A stretch of DNA of 56,013 nucleotides from Haloflavibacter putidus. Its GTDB lineage: Bacteria > Bacteroidota > Bacteroidia > Flavobacteriales > Flavobacteriaceae. The notes beneath the pieces were generated by a model that had not been told where the DNA came from, did not search any database, and worked only from the letters and a program-made list of their open reading frames with translations. The position numbers and the translations under genes are program-made. This document shows, one piece after another, positions 1 through 8,101 of the stretch (position 1 is its first letter; each line of letters begins with the position of its first letter). The DNA is taken from NCBI RefSeq assembly GCF_006546625.1, contig NZ_VIAR01000016.1, forward strand, positions 1 to 56,013. Direction: 5' to 3'.

Positions 1-78
1 TTCAACGGCCGTTTTTCCGTTATCAAATTCTTTGAGGATCTTAGCGATCTGTTGTGGGGAAAATTTACTCTTTTTCAT
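1..78 (-). CDS. IS3-family transposase OrfA, N-terminal fragment
   Basis: The minus strand reads from an ATG at 78-76 to the window edge and gives 26 residues, beginning MKKSKFSPQQIAKILKEF and continuing DNGKTAVE. This is the usual opening of the helix-turn-helix OrfA of IS3-family elements, which binds the IS ends and is fused to OrfB by frameshifting. The rest lies beyond the window. A short inverted repeat (80-88 with 109-117) sits just upstream, followed by the IS end at 140. It faces away from secA. The family call is from pattern recognition of the N-terminus and is supported by the matching IS end at the right of the window. Confidence 0.8.
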   Translation of the reverse strand, partial: MKKSKFSPQQIAKILKEFDNGKTAVE

Positions 79-112
79 ACTGTTTAAATTTAAGATAAAT
101 ATTCTACTTTTA

Positions 113-140
113 AACAGTTCGGTTTTAAGGGAAGCTTACA
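113..140. repeat. Terminal inverted repeat of the left IS3-type element
   Basis: Read on the minus strand from 140 the end is TGTAAGCTTCCCTTAAAACC then GAACTGTT. It matches imperfectly the sequence starting at 55875 on the plus strand (TGTAAGCTTCCCCTAATTAG then AACTGTT). The IS therefore ends at 140. This is the end upstream of OrfA. The partner flank and any target duplication are outside the window. Confidence 0.75.
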
Positions 141-175
141 CTTTTATGCGCTTCTCAAATGTAAACATTTATTCA

Positions 176-222
176 TAAAAAAAGTAGTTGCCTCAAAAGC
201 TATGTGTTTTAAGACAACTACT
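176..222 (-). terminator. Rho-independent terminator of secA
   Basis: On the minus strand an 8-bp stem AGTAGTTG/CAACTACT, extended inward by an AT-rich stem with two mismatches, is followed by seven T. It lies just past the secA stop codon and before the IS end. Confidence 0.8.
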
Positions 223-245
223 AATTCTATAAACTTTTTAATTTT

Positions 246-3200
246 TTAATACTTCGTCAAAACCCATTCTCCTTTTTGAATAAGCGGAATGGCTTGTTTG
301 TATTTTAAAGTTTTACTTTCCCCGTTTCGCACATTTTTGATGGTAACCTTATCATTACGTCCAATTTTTGGTCGGTCGCGCGTTATGGTTTCGGTTACTT
401 GTGGTTTTTGTTGTGCTTGCTCGCCGGCAGCTCTGCTTTGTGCCGCACGCTCGTCCATATTAGGAATTTCTTCCTTGCTGGTTTCTACTTGTTCTTTCGG
501 TTTTTCTGCAGCCTCCTGAATATTATTTTCTTGCTGCTGCGGAATTTCCCCTTTAAACAAGAACGAAATTACATCTCTATTAACCTCTTCTAACATGGCT
601 TTAAAAAGTTCAAAAGCTTCAAACTTATAAATTAATAAAGGATCTTTTTGTTCGTGAACGGCCAATTGTACACTTTGTTTTAGCTCATCCATTTTGCGTA
701 AATGGGTTTTCCAAGCATCGTCTATAATCGCCAAGGTAATATTCTTCTCAAAATCTGTGATAAGGTTTTTACCTTCGGTTTCGTAAGCTTCTTTTAAGTT
801 GGTAGCAACCTGCAAGGTTTTGCTGCCATCTGTAAACGGTACGGCAATGCGCTCAAAACGGTCGCCTTGCTCTTCGTAAACCCGTTTAATTACCGGATAG
901 GCTAATTCTGCATTCCTATCCATTTTATTTTGGTAGTTTTCGTAGGCTAAATCATAAACCTGCGCAGATAATTTTTGCGTGCTTATTTTTTCAAATTCTT
1001 TTTCCGTTACCGGGGAATTCATCGAGAAGTACCGAATTAACTCAAACTCAAAGTTTTTAAAATCGGCTGCAGCCTTATTGTTTTCGGTAATCGAAGCAGC
1101 AATATCAAACAACATATTGGCAATATCTACGCGCAATCTTTCGCCAAATAAGGCGTGGTATCTACGCTTGTAAATTACCTCCCGTTGGGCGTTCATCACA
1201 TCGTCATATTCTAACAATCGTTTACGTACGCCAAAGTTGTTTTCTTCTACTTTTTTCTGGGCGCGTTCTATAGATTTTGAAATCATTCCGTGCTGAATAA
1301 CTTCGCCTTCTTCCAAGCCCATTTTATCCATCAGCTTCGCAATACGTTCCGAACCGAAAAGACGCATTAAATTGTCTTCTAAAGAAACATAAAATTGCGA
1401 ACTTCCGGGATCTCCTTGTCGACCGGCACGACCTCTTAACTGGCGGTCTACTCGTCTGGAGTCGTGACGTTCTGTACCAATAATGGCAAGACCTCCGGCT
1501 TCTTTTACTTCTTTGCTTAATTTAATATCTGTACCACGTCCGGCCATATTGGTCGCAATGGTTACAATACCAGATTTACCGGCTTCTTCTACAATATCTG
1601 CCTCTTTTTTATGCAATTTGGCGTTCAAAACATTATGCGGAATGTTTCTAATTTTTAACATTCTGCTTAGCAATTCAGAAATATCTACAGAAGTAGTACC
1701 AATTAGCACCGGTCTGCCGGCTTTAGAAAGTTGGGTTACTTCTTCTATAACTGCATTGTACTTTTCGCGTTTGGTTTTGTAAACCAAATCTTCTTTATCT
1801 TTTCTTGCAATTGGACGGTTGGTAGGTATTTCTACTACGTCTAATTCGTAAATTTCCCAAAACTCTCCTGCTTCGGTAACCGCAGTACCGGTCATCCCCG
1901 AAAGTTTATGGTACATTCTAAAGTAATTTTGAAGCGTTACGGTTGCAAAGGTTTGTGTGGCGTCTTCAATTTTTACATTTTCTTTGGCTTCTATAGCTTG
2001 GTGTAAACCATCACTATAACGGCGCCCGTCCATAATACGACCGGTTTGCTCGTCTACAATTTTAACCTTGTTTTCCATCACCACATATTCGGTATCTTTC
2101 TCGAATAGGGTATAGGCTTTTAATAATTGTCTAAGGGTGTGAATGCGTTCACTTTTAACGCTATAATCTCTAAAAAGCTCTTCTTTTTTCTCTGCTTCTT
2201 CTTCTTTGCTGAGGTTTTGGTTTTCTATTTTAGAAATTTCCATTCCCATTTCCGGCATTACAAAGAAATCCGGATCTTCTTTTCCAGATAAAAACTCAAC
2301 CCCTTTATCGGTAAGTTCTATTTGGTTGTTTTTTTCATCAATAGTAAAATACAACTCGGCATCTACCTTTGGCATTTCTCTATTGTTGTCTTGCATATAA
2401 TGGTTTTCGGTTTTTTGTAGCAACTGCCGAATACCTTCCTCACTTAAAAATTTAATAAGAGCTTTGTTTTTTGGTAAACCACGGTAAACGCGTAGCAGTA
2501 AAAATCCGCCATCTTTGGTATCTCCTTCTTTAATTTTCTTTTTAGCTTCTGCCAATACGCCAACTAAATATTTGCGTTGGGCTTCTACCACTTTAGAAAT
2601 TTGCGGTTTTAATTGGTCAAATTCGTGCACATCGCCTTTTGGCACCGGTCCCGAAATAATAAGCGGCGTTCTGGCATCGTCTATTAAAACGGAGTCTACC
2701 TCATCTACAATAGCAAAGTTATGCGGACGTTGTACCAAATCTTTGGGTGAATGACTCATATTGTCACGCAGGTAGTCAAAACCAAATTCGTTATTGGTGC
2801 CATAAGTAATGTCTGCATTATAAGCTTTTCTACGCGCTTCAGAATTTGGGCGGTGATAGTCTATACAATCTACACTCATCCCATGAAATTGAAATAAAGG
2901 TGCCATCCAGGCGCTATCTCTTTTTGCCAAATAATCGTTTACGGTAACCAAATGTACCCCGCGCCCGGTTAAAGCATTTAGGTATACCGGTAAGGTAGCT
3001 ACCAAGGTTTTACCTTCACCGGTTTGCATCTCTGCAATTTTACCTTGGTGCATGGCAACCCCGCCAATAAGCTGTACATCGTAGTGAATCATATCCCAGG
3101 TTACTTCTTTCCCAGCGGCATTCCATTGGTTGTGCCAAATGGCTTTTTCGTCTTCGAGTACCACGTAATCTTTGGTAGCCGAAAGTTCGCGGTCATAGGC

Positions 3201-3602
3201 GCTGGGTGTAACTTCTAAGGTTTCGTTATGGTAAAAGCGTTTTGCGGTTTCTTTTACTACGGCAAAAGCTTCGGGAAGTATGTCGTTTAATACAGCTTCA
3301 GAAAGTTCGTAAACTTTTTCTTCTGCAGCATCTATTTGGGCATAGATATCTTCTTTTTCGGTAATATCTTCTGATTCTTCTGCTTTCTTTTTTAAATCTG
3401 CTATTTCTTGGGTAACAGATTTAGTAGCTTCTGCTATCTTTTCTTTAAACTCGGTGGTTTTAGCACGAAGTTCGTCTAAAGATAGTTGTTCTAATTTTTC
3501 TTCAAAAGATTTTATTTTGTCTACGATAGGCTGTAGCGCCTTTACATCCTGTTTGGATTTATCGCCTACAAATAATTTTAGTATAGAGTCTAAAAAACTC
3601 AT
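246..3602 (-). CDS. secA: Preprotein translocase ATPase SecA
   Basis: SecA is the ATP-driven motor that pushes unfolded preproteins through SecYEG at the inner membrane. The 1,118-residue protein has Walker A MQTGEGKT near residue 192, the [18 protein letters not shown] motor segment, [12 protein letters not shown], and the [20 protein letters not shown] arginine-finger region. The length and the acidic insertions near residues 57-100 and 145-165 fit Bacteroidota SecA. The C-terminus is Gln/Glu-rich and ends in a basic block without the CxCxnCH zinc motif of proteobacterial SecA. The gene is monocistronic, with its own terminator and a good TAnnTTTG promoter. Confidence 0.98.
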   Translation of the reverse strand: MSFLDSILKLFVGDKSKQDVKALQPIVDKIKSFEEKLEQLSLDELRAKTTEFKEKIAEATKSVTQEIADLKKKAEESEDITEKEDIYAQIDAAEEKVYELSEAVLNDILPEAFAVVKETAKRFYHNETLEVTPSAYDRELSATKDYVVLEDEKAIWHNQWNAAGKEVTWDMIHYDVQLIGGVAMHQGKIAEMQTGEGKTLVATLPVYLNALTGRGVHLVTVNDYLAKRDSAWMAPLFQFHGMSVDCIDYHRPNSEARRKAYNADITYGTNNEFGFDYLRDNMSHSPKDLVQRPHNFAIVDEVDSVLIDDARTPLIISGPVPKGDVHEFDQLKPQISKVVEAQRKYLVGVLAEAKKKIKEGDTKDGGFLLLRVYRGLPKNKALIKFLSEEGIRQLLQKTENHYMQDNNREMPKVDAELYFTIDEKNNQIELTDKGVEFLSGKEDPDFFVMPEMGMEISKIENQNLSKEEEAEKKEELFRDYSVKSERIHTLRQLLKAYTLFEKDTEYVVMENKVKIVDEQTGRIMDGRRYSDGLHQAIEAKENVKIEDATQTFATVTLQNYFRMYHKLSGMTGTAVTEAGEFWEIYELDVVEIPTNRPIARKDKEDLVYKTKREKYNAVIEEVTQLSKAGRPVLIGTTSVDISELLSRMLKIRNIPHNVLNAKLHKKEADIVEEAGKSGIVTIATNMAGRGTDIKLSKEVKEAGGLAIIGTERHDSRRVDRQLRGRAGRQGDPGSSQFYVSLEDNLMRLFGSERIAKLMDKMGLEEGEVIQHGMISKSIERAQKKVEENNFGVRKRLLEYDDVMNAQREVIYKRRYHALFGERLRVDIANMLFDIAASITENNKAAADFKNFEFELIRYFSMNSPVTEKEFEKISTQKLSAQVYDLAYENYQNKMDRNAELAYPVIKRVYEEQGDRFERIAVPFTDGSKTLQVATNLKEAYETEGKNLITDFEKNITLAIIDDAWKTHLRKMDELKQSVQLAVHEQKDPLLIYKFEAFELFKAMLEEVNRDVISFLFKGEIPQQQENNIQEAAEKPKEQVETSKEEIPNMDERAAQSRAAGEQAQQKPQVTETITRDRPKIGRNDKVTIKNVRNGESKTLKYKQAIPLIQKGEWVLTKY

Positions 3603-3629
3603 AATAGGTGTTTGTTTTTAAATAGGGTT

Positions 3630-3657
3630 CAAATGTAAGCAAAAAAAAAGCCTCAAT
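3630..3657 (-). promoter_or_regulatory. Predicted secA promoter (Bacteroidota type)
   Basis: Minus-strand TACATTTG at 3637-3630 matches TAnnTTTG, and a TTG lies 16 bp upstream. It ends 27 bp before the secA ATG and overlaps the terminator hairpin of the upstream gene. This is a pattern match only. Confidence 0.55.
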
Positions 3658-3670
3658 TTGAGACTTTTTA
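3641..3670. terminator. Short hairpin terminator between the DUF2795 gene and secA
   Basis: GCCTCAATTTGAGAC is flanked by nine A on one side and five T on the other, so either strand gives a short stem followed by U-rich RNA. On the minus strand it lies just beyond the DUF2795 stop codon. The stem is short. Confidence 0.55.
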
Positions 3671-3689
3671 TACTTAGTTTTTTGCTTTT

Positions 3690-3911
3690 TTAATATTCAT
3701 CCTCGTTCCAGAGATAATCTTCATCTGTGGGATAGTCCGGCCAGATCTCTTCTATAGAGTCGTAAGAATCTCCTTCGTCTTCAATGGCTTGCAGGTTTTC
3801 TACAACCTCTAAAGGAGCTCCTGTTCTAATTGCATAATCTATTAACTCATCTTTTGTTGCCGGCCAAGGAGCATCACTTAAATAGGATGCTAATTCTAAC
3901 GTCCAATACAT
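3690..3911 (-). CDS. DUF2795 family small acidic protein
   Basis: The 73-residue protein opens MYWTLELASYLSDAPWPATK, followed by DELIDYAIRTGAPLEVVENL and an acidic tail rich in Asp, Glu, Tyr and Trp. This is the small conserved Bacteroidota family annotated DUF2795. Its molecular function is unknown to me; the usual reading is a small cytosolic protein. It is a single-gene unit with a clear promoter upstream and a short terminator downstream. Confidence 0.85.
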   Translation of the reverse strand: MYWTLELASYLSDAPWPATKDELIDYAIRTGAPLEVVENLQAIEDEGDSYDSIEEIWPDYPTDEDYLWNEDEY

Positions 3912-3935
3912 CTGATTCTAGTGTTTTAATTTTTG

Positions 3936-3966
3936 CAAAAATAAATTTTTAATTGTAATAAGCAAG
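3936..3966 (-). promoter_or_regulatory. Predicted promoter of the DUF2795 gene
   Basis: On the minus strand CTTG (3966-3963), a 19-bp spacer and TATTTTTG (3943-3936) match the Bacteroidota TTTG / TAnnTTTG pattern, with three of four bases at the upstream box. The ATG is 24 bp downstream. Confidence 0.6.
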
Positions 3967-4122
3967 TAAAAAATCTATTAATTAATCAATACTTTTAAGA
4001 ACTTAGTTTGTTTTTTACAATTTTGCTAGATGGATTCTTAATGGCCAAAAAATATAGCAAAAAATTTTAAAAACAATAATTTTTTCTCTTAAAAGAAATA
4101 AAATGGTAAGTTTTTAAGGTAA

Positions 4123-4701
4123 TTATTCCTTTTCCTTTTTCGGAATCCATTGTATTTCTTCTGCGTTTAAGTCTTTTGTCAACTTTCGTGCCAGCACAAA
4201 TAAATAATCTGACAATCTATTTAAATATTGCAAAATAGCATCGTCAAATGCTTCTTCGTGGTATAAAGCAGCAGCACGGCGTTCTGCGCGTCTGCAAACG
4301 CAACGCGATAAATGACAATATGACACGGTTGGGTGGCCGCCCGGAAGTATAAAATGCGTCATTTGTGGTAAATCATCGTTCATCTTGTCTATTTCTTTTT
4401 CCAATTGCTCAATATGACTGGCATTTATTTTAGAAATATCAAGTCGGTCTTTACCGCTTTTTAGCTTTGCTTTTTTAGGATCTGTGGCCAATTCCGCGCC
4501 AAGCGTAAATAAATTATATTGTATATCTTTTAAAACATCTTTGCTATGCTTGTCAATAGCTTGATCTGCTATTAAACCAATATTCGCATTTAACTCGTCT
4601 ACCGTGCCGTAAGCTTCAATACGGTAATGACTTTTAGGAACGCGCGAACCGCCAAATAAAGCAGTAGTGCCTTTATCGCCGGTTTTAGTATATATCTTCA
4701 T
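4123..4701 (-). CDS. ATP:cob(I)alamin adenosyltransferase, PduO type
   Basis: The enzyme transfers the adenosyl group of ATP to cob(I)alamin to make coenzyme B12. The 192-residue protein starts MKIYTKTGDKGTTALFGGSR, the P-loop-like ATP site of the family. It has GTVDELNANIGL near residue 32, CRRAERRAA near residue 140 and LNRLSDYLFVLARKLTKD near residue 165, all in family order, so it appears complete. The family usually forms trimers in the cytosol. It stands alone between spacers, and no other B12 genes are in the window. Confidence 0.93.
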   Translation of the reverse strand: MKIYTKTGDKGTTALFGGSRVPKSHYRIEAYGTVDELNANIGLIADQAIDKHSKDVLKDIQYNLFTLGAELATDPKKAKLKSGKDRLDISKINASHIEQLEKEIDKMNDDLPQMTHFILPGGHPTVSYCHLSRCVCRRAERRAAALYHEEAFDDAILQYLNRLSDYLFVLARKLTKDLNAEEIQWIPKKEKE

Positions 4702-4794
4702 AGTATTTTTTCTTTTAATCTCTAAAGGTATAAAAAGTTTTTGAGTGGTTTGGTTTGTGAGTTAAGGAGTTTTTGAGTTTTCAGTAAAAAAGTA

Positions 4795-4877
4795 AACCAG
4801 TGAATCGGTAAATTAGTGAACGAGTCAACGAATCAACAAATCACCGAATCAACCAATTAACCCATCAACTAATCAAC
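4795..4877. repeat. Degenerate 7-9 bp tandem strings at a gene end
   Basis: Strings of the type GTGAAnnnGT followed by AATCAAC/AATCACC/AACCAATTAAC repeat across the spacer. The last unit supplies the TGA stop codon of the minus-strand membrane-protein gene at 4873. No terminator or promoter stands out. Confidence 0.6.
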
Positions 4878-5061
4878 TATTCTCTTCTTTATTCTGTTGC
4901 TTTTCTCGTTTTTCGTAAAAATTTTCTCTGAAATTTCTACTTTTTCTATGGTAGCGTTTGTTTTTGTTTCGGCGATTATTGGCTACTACCGCAAAAAACA
5001 AAATACCTATTAAGACAATGCTAATTATAAGTTGAATTTCTTCGGGAATACCTTTTAACAT
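4873..5061 (-). CDS. Small membrane protein downstream of an ABC ATPase
   Basis: The 62 residues contain one strong transmembrane segment (residues about 10-28, IISIVLIGILFFAVVAN), followed by a very basic tail rich in Arg, Lys and Asn and an acidic end. The start codon lies two bases beyond the stop codon of the upstream ABC ATPase gene, so the two are probably co-transcribed and coupled. I do not recognise the family. The stop codon falls inside a tandem-repeat string, so the extreme C-terminus may have been altered by the repeat. Confidence 0.65.
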   Translation of the reverse strand: MLKGIPEEIQLIISIVLIGILFFAVVANNRRNKNKRYHRKSRNFRENFYEKREKQQNKEENS

Positions 5062-5063
5062 CC

Positions 5064-5756
5064 TTATAGCTTTTTACGTTCGTCGCTTTCTATCAAGCCG
5101 TCCCGAAGTCGGATGATTCTGTGTGCGTGTTCGGCGATGTCTTCTTCGTGGGTAACCAAAATAACGGTATTTCCGGCTTGGTGAATGCTGTTAAACAGTT
5201 TCATTATTTCTACTGAAGTTTTAGAATCTAAATTTCCGGTAGGTTCATCTGCCAAAATAATGGAGGGCTTGTTTACCAAAGCTCTTCCTACAGCAACACG
5301 TTGCCGTTGTCCCCCCGAAAGCTGATTGGGTTTATGGTCCATCCGGTCGCCCAGCCCTACTTCTGTTAAAACTTGTTCTGCTCTTTTTACGCGGTCTTGT
5401 TTGCTTTTTCCGGCATAAATCATTGGTAAAGCCACATTATCTAAAGCAGTGGTGCGGGGTAAAAGGTTAAAGGTTTGAAACACAAAACCAATTTCTTTAT
5501 TGCGTATTTCTGCCAATTCATCGTCGCTTAACTCCGATACATCTTTTCCGTTTAATACATAGCTGCCGGCAGTGGGCGTATCCAGACATCCTAATAAATT
5601 CATTAGAGTAGATTTACCCGAACCCGACGGTCCCATAATGGCAACATATTCTCCTTTATCTATTTGTAAATCTATACCTTTAAGAACCTTAACTATTTCC
5701 TGCCCTAGCGGGAAATCTCTTGTAATTTTTTTTATCTGTATAACTTCCTTGTGCAT
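5064..5756 (-). CDS. ABC transporter ATPase, LolD/MacB type
   Basis: This is the ATP-binding subunit of an inner-membrane ABC transporter of the LolD/MacB class, which powers lipoprotein release or efflux. The 230 residues carry Walker A GPSGSGKS near residue 42, the Q-loop [18 protein letters not shown] typical of LolD/MacB/FtsE, signature LSGGQRQR, Walker [13 protein letters not shown] and the H-loop VTHEEDIA. No permease gene is adjacent; the downstream gene is a 62-residue membrane protein. The exact cargo cannot be told from the sequence. Confidence 0.92.
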   Translation of the reverse strand: MHKEVIQIKKITRDFPLGQEIVKVLKGIDLQIDKGEYVAIMGPSGSGKSTLMNLLGCLDTPTAGSYVLNGKDVSELSDDELAEIRNKEIGFVFQTFNLLPRTTALDNVALPMIYAGKSKQDRVKRAEQVLTEVGLGDRMDHKPNQLSGGQRQRVAVGRALVNKPSIILADEPTGNLDSKTSVEIMKLFNSIHQAGNTVILVTHEEDIAEHAHRIIRLRDGLIESDERKKL

Positions 5757-6189
5757 GCTGGTTTTCTTTCTAAATTAAAGACGCTTTTATATTGCATTTG
5801 TTACAAATATACTAACAAGTGAAAGAGTAAAATAGTCAAAAAGGTTAATAGTTGATTAGTCATTGAGTCAATGAGTTAAGAAGTGAAAGAGACAAGGGGT
5901 TTAAAAGATAAAAGTCAATGAAGGCGATAAGGTTTATGCTGTAAGTAATGTTTTATACTGTATAATTTTTAATTTAAAATTCTGAATTTTTTATCCCTAC
6001 TTGGAATAAAGATCTCTCCTTCGTCGAGATGACATTTCTAAGTCAAAGAATATTTTCGCATTCATTGCAGTGGAGAAAATGATTAATAAATCCATTCGCT
6101 TAAAGCATATAGCATTAAAAAAAGATGGAGGAATGACTGAGCAATCTTTTTGCTTAAAGCTTATTGCTTACCGCATATAGCGTTAAAAA

Positions 6190-6280
6190 CAGATATCTTC
6201 TTTCGTCGAGATGACTTGCGAAAAACAAAAACTATACTCGCTGTCATTTCGATGGAGGAACGAGTGAGAAATCTTTTTCT
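6190..6280. repeat. REPIN-like inverted pair
   Basis: The left half resembles AGATCTCTCCTATCGTCGAG. The right half, TGTCATTTCGATGGAGGAAC followed by GAGTGAGAAATCTTTTTC, is an imperfect reverse complement. It is followed by CTATCCAAAACGGTTAA, a tail shared with other copies. The RNA would fold into a long hairpin. Confidence 0.75.
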
Positions 6281-6420
6281 GCATTAACATGAATCTATCC
6301 AAAACGGTTAACATTATGTAGGGCAGCGCAGTCTAAATTTGAAATTTGCCCTCACCACTCACCACTGCCAACTTAAAACCAACATTCACCAATACGAATA
6401 TTCGAAAAGAGCGATAAAGA

Positions 6421-6468
6421 GATTCTGAATAAAATCTTTCCTCCGGTCAGATTTTTCCAGAATGACAG
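6421..6468. repeat. Palindromic repeat R3, copy 1
   Basis: GATTCTGAATAAAATCT and AGATTTTTCCAGAAT form an imperfect stem around TTCCTCCGGTC and lead into GACAG. Four more copies occur in the window. Confidence 0.75.
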
Positions 6469-6478
6469 CTTTTGATAT

Positions 6479-6504
6479 TTCCTAATCCCTAATCCCTAAT
6501 CCCT
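6479..6504. repeat. Telomere-like CCCTAAT heptamer, three units
   Basis: CCTAAT then CCCTAATCCCTAATCCCTATG runs up to 3 bp before the stop codon of the minus-strand methyltransferase gene. Confidence 0.8.
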
Positions 6505-6507
6505 ATG

Positions 6508-7278
6508 CTACAATCGAACCTTAAAATGTTCTTTACGTTGCTCTTTACGGAAAAAAATCAGGCCCCAGAAAAAGGTGTCGATACTAACTTTTACTTGCGG
6601 ATACGCCTTGATTGTTTCCCAAGCTTCTTGCATTTCCGGAGACCAATAAATATCGTCTAAAATGAAAAATGAATTGTTATGAATGTAAGGTAAGAGTTTT
6701 TCGAAGTAACTTAAAGTAGCTTCTTTTTGGTGATTGCCGTCTATAAACGCCATATCTATTTGCTTAAATGGTATTTCGGCAATTTTTTCCGTAAAGTCAC
6801 CTTGGGCCAATTGAATATTATTAAATCCGAATTTTTTAAAGTTATTGCGCGCCACATTAGCAATCTCGGGACAACCCTCTATCGTATATAAATTCACCGG
6901 ATTTTCACAAGCAATGGCGGCGCTGCCCATTCCCACAGAAGTTCCCAGTTCTACTGCATTTCTTACCTGAAAATAGGCCGTTAACCTATTTAAAAACTTG
7001 CTGCGTTTTAAACCTGTAGCCGAATTTTTTGCTACCTGTGCAACTTTTCTTTTTTCGTTATTAAACACGCGCGACCCAGCACCTAAGTCGGTTACATTTA
7101 ATTCCCGTTGATCACGCAACAAGTTTTTGCGATATTGCTTTAAGATAGGATAGGAGGGATGTTCTTTTTTGTCGTAAAAACACCGCGTTACCAATTGGTA
7201 TACAAAAGGAGAATGTATACCGTGTTGGTTAGAACTTTTCCACCAGAATTTTGGATACGATTTTACTAAATGCTGCAT
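6508..7278 (-). CDS. SAM-dependent O-methyltransferase-like protein
   Basis: The 256-residue class I methyltransferase has the SAM-binding motif VELGTSVGMGSAAIAC near residue 112, an acidic end of strand 2 (YTIEGCPEIANVARNN), and FIDGNHQKEATLSYFEKLLP near residue 178, the IDGxH motif of metal-dependent catechol and small-molecule O-methyltransferases (Methyltransf_24-like). The substrate is unknown. The N-terminal HGIHSPFVYQLVTRCFYDKK is typical of a Bacteroidota subgroup. It is a single gene flanked by repeat-rich spacers. Confidence 0.85.
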   Translation of the reverse strand: MQHLVKSYPKFWWKSSNQHGIHSPFVYQLVTRCFYDKKEHPSYPILKQYRKNLLRDQRELNVTDLGAGSRVFNNEKRKVAQVAKNSATGLKRSKFLNRLTAYFQVRNAVELGTSVGMGSAAIACENPVNLYTIEGCPEIANVARNNFKKFGFNNIQLAQGDFTEKIAEIPFKQIDMAFIDGNHQKEATLSYFEKLLPYIHNNSFFILDDIYWSPEMQEAWETIKAYPQVKVSIDTFFWGLIFFRKEQRKEHFKVRL

Positions 7279-7373
7279 AGCTGTGTTTTTGCAAAGATAC
7301 GGAATTGGGGGATTAGCTGTAAACGATTTTTAATTTTGAAATTTTTTGCGAGTTATCGGAATATCACGCGCCA

Positions 7374-7537
7374 AAAGATCTCTCCTTTCGTCGAGATGAC
7401 AAACGGAAAGCAAAACACCTCATTGCCGTTGGAAGAATATCCAAAAATTGATAATTAAAAATTCATCATTCCTAATTAAGTAAATCTATATTCTCCTGTC
7501 ATTTTGATGGAGGAACGACTGAGAAATCTTTTTCTGT
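7374..7537. repeat. REPIN-like pair with wide spacer
   Basis: The left half is AAAGATCTCTCCTTTCGTCG then AGATGACA, and the right half TGTCATTTTGATGGAGGAAC then GACTGAGAAATCTTT. The spacer is about 95 bp instead of about 15-30. The tail CTATCCAAAACGGTCAATGTT follows. Confidence 0.75.
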
Positions 7538-7730
7538 ATTGTCTTTTAGCCTATCCAAAACGGTCAATGTTATTTTTGAGAACATCAGCTATTTGCTATT
7601 TTTTAAACTGTATAATGTATACTGTAAATTGTATAATGCGGTTTAGAATTCACTGACTAATAAACACTTGCCATATCAAGGACAAAGTAGTATTTCTGAC
7701 ACCTAATGACTAATTCTTAATCCCTAATTT

Positions 7731-7760
7731 TGATATTTGATATTTGATATTTGATATTTG
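7731..7760. repeat. TGATATTT octamer tandem
   Basis: Nearly four exact units of TGATATTT are followed by degenerate AATTTGAA. It has no coding potential. Confidence 0.85.
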
Positions 7761-7870
7761 TAATTTGAAGTTTTTTCATTTTAAACTCACCAACTCACCA
7801 ACTCACCAACTCACCACTGTCTACTTAAAACCACTAATCGCCAATACGAATATTCGGATACCCTATAAAG

Positions 7871-7920
7871 AGATTCTGAATAAAATCTTCCCTCCAGTCA
7901 GATTTTTTCAGAAGGACAGT
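7871..7920. repeat. Palindromic repeat R3, copy 2
   Basis: AGATTCTGAATAAAATCTTC and CAGATTTTTTCAGAA form the arms around CCTCCAGT, leading into GGACAGT. Confidence 0.75.
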
Positions 7921-8007
7921 TTAACTTTTTTTACCATAACTGACCACTAAACCCTGCCAACTTAAAACCAACAATCACTAATAGGACTATTCGGATACCC
8001 GATAAAG

Positions 8008-8057
8008 AGATTCTGAATAAAACCTTCCCGCTGGTCAGATTTTTTCAGAATGACAGT
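8008..8057. repeat. Palindromic repeat R3, copy 3
   Basis: This is the same unit as copy 2, 137 bp away, with AACCTTCCCGCTGGTCAG as the centre. Both copies are preceded by the shared phrase ATTCGGATACCC. Confidence 0.75.
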
Positions 8058-8068
8058 TTGGATTTTTT

Positions 8069-8101
8069 TACTCATCAACTCATCAACTCATCAACTCACC
8101 A
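8069..8101. repeat. CTCATCAA nonamer-like tandem overlapping a gene end
   Basis: Units of (A)CTCATCA repeat three times and pass into ACTCACCA. The stop codon and last codons of the Uup-like gene (8083) lie inside the array, so the array has entered the coding sequence. Confidence 0.75.

Larger units (their letters stand above)
5757..6507. other. Repeat-filled spacer, no gene
   Basis: No plausible coding frame is seen. The spacer holds GTNAAAGAG-type strings after the ABC gene, a solo half-repeat at 6008-6033 (AGATCTCTCCTTCGTCGAGA), a REPIN-like pair, a palindromic repeat and a CCCTAAT string next to the methyltransferase stop codon. It also contains repeated phrases such as CATATAGC(A/G)TTAAAAA. 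Confidence 0.8.
7279..8082. other. Repeat-filled spacer, no gene
   Basis: This spacer between two minus-strand genes contains one widely spaced REPIN-like pair, a TGATATTT tandem, two palindromic R3 copies and strings of ACTCACCA/ACTCATCA. Short frames across it are made of these repeats and are not credible genes. Confidence 0.8.

Noticed and set aside
289-3218. Several 60-100 codon frames on the plus strand opposite secA
   Set aside because: They are antisense shadows of an unambiguous SecA frame, with no signals of their own.
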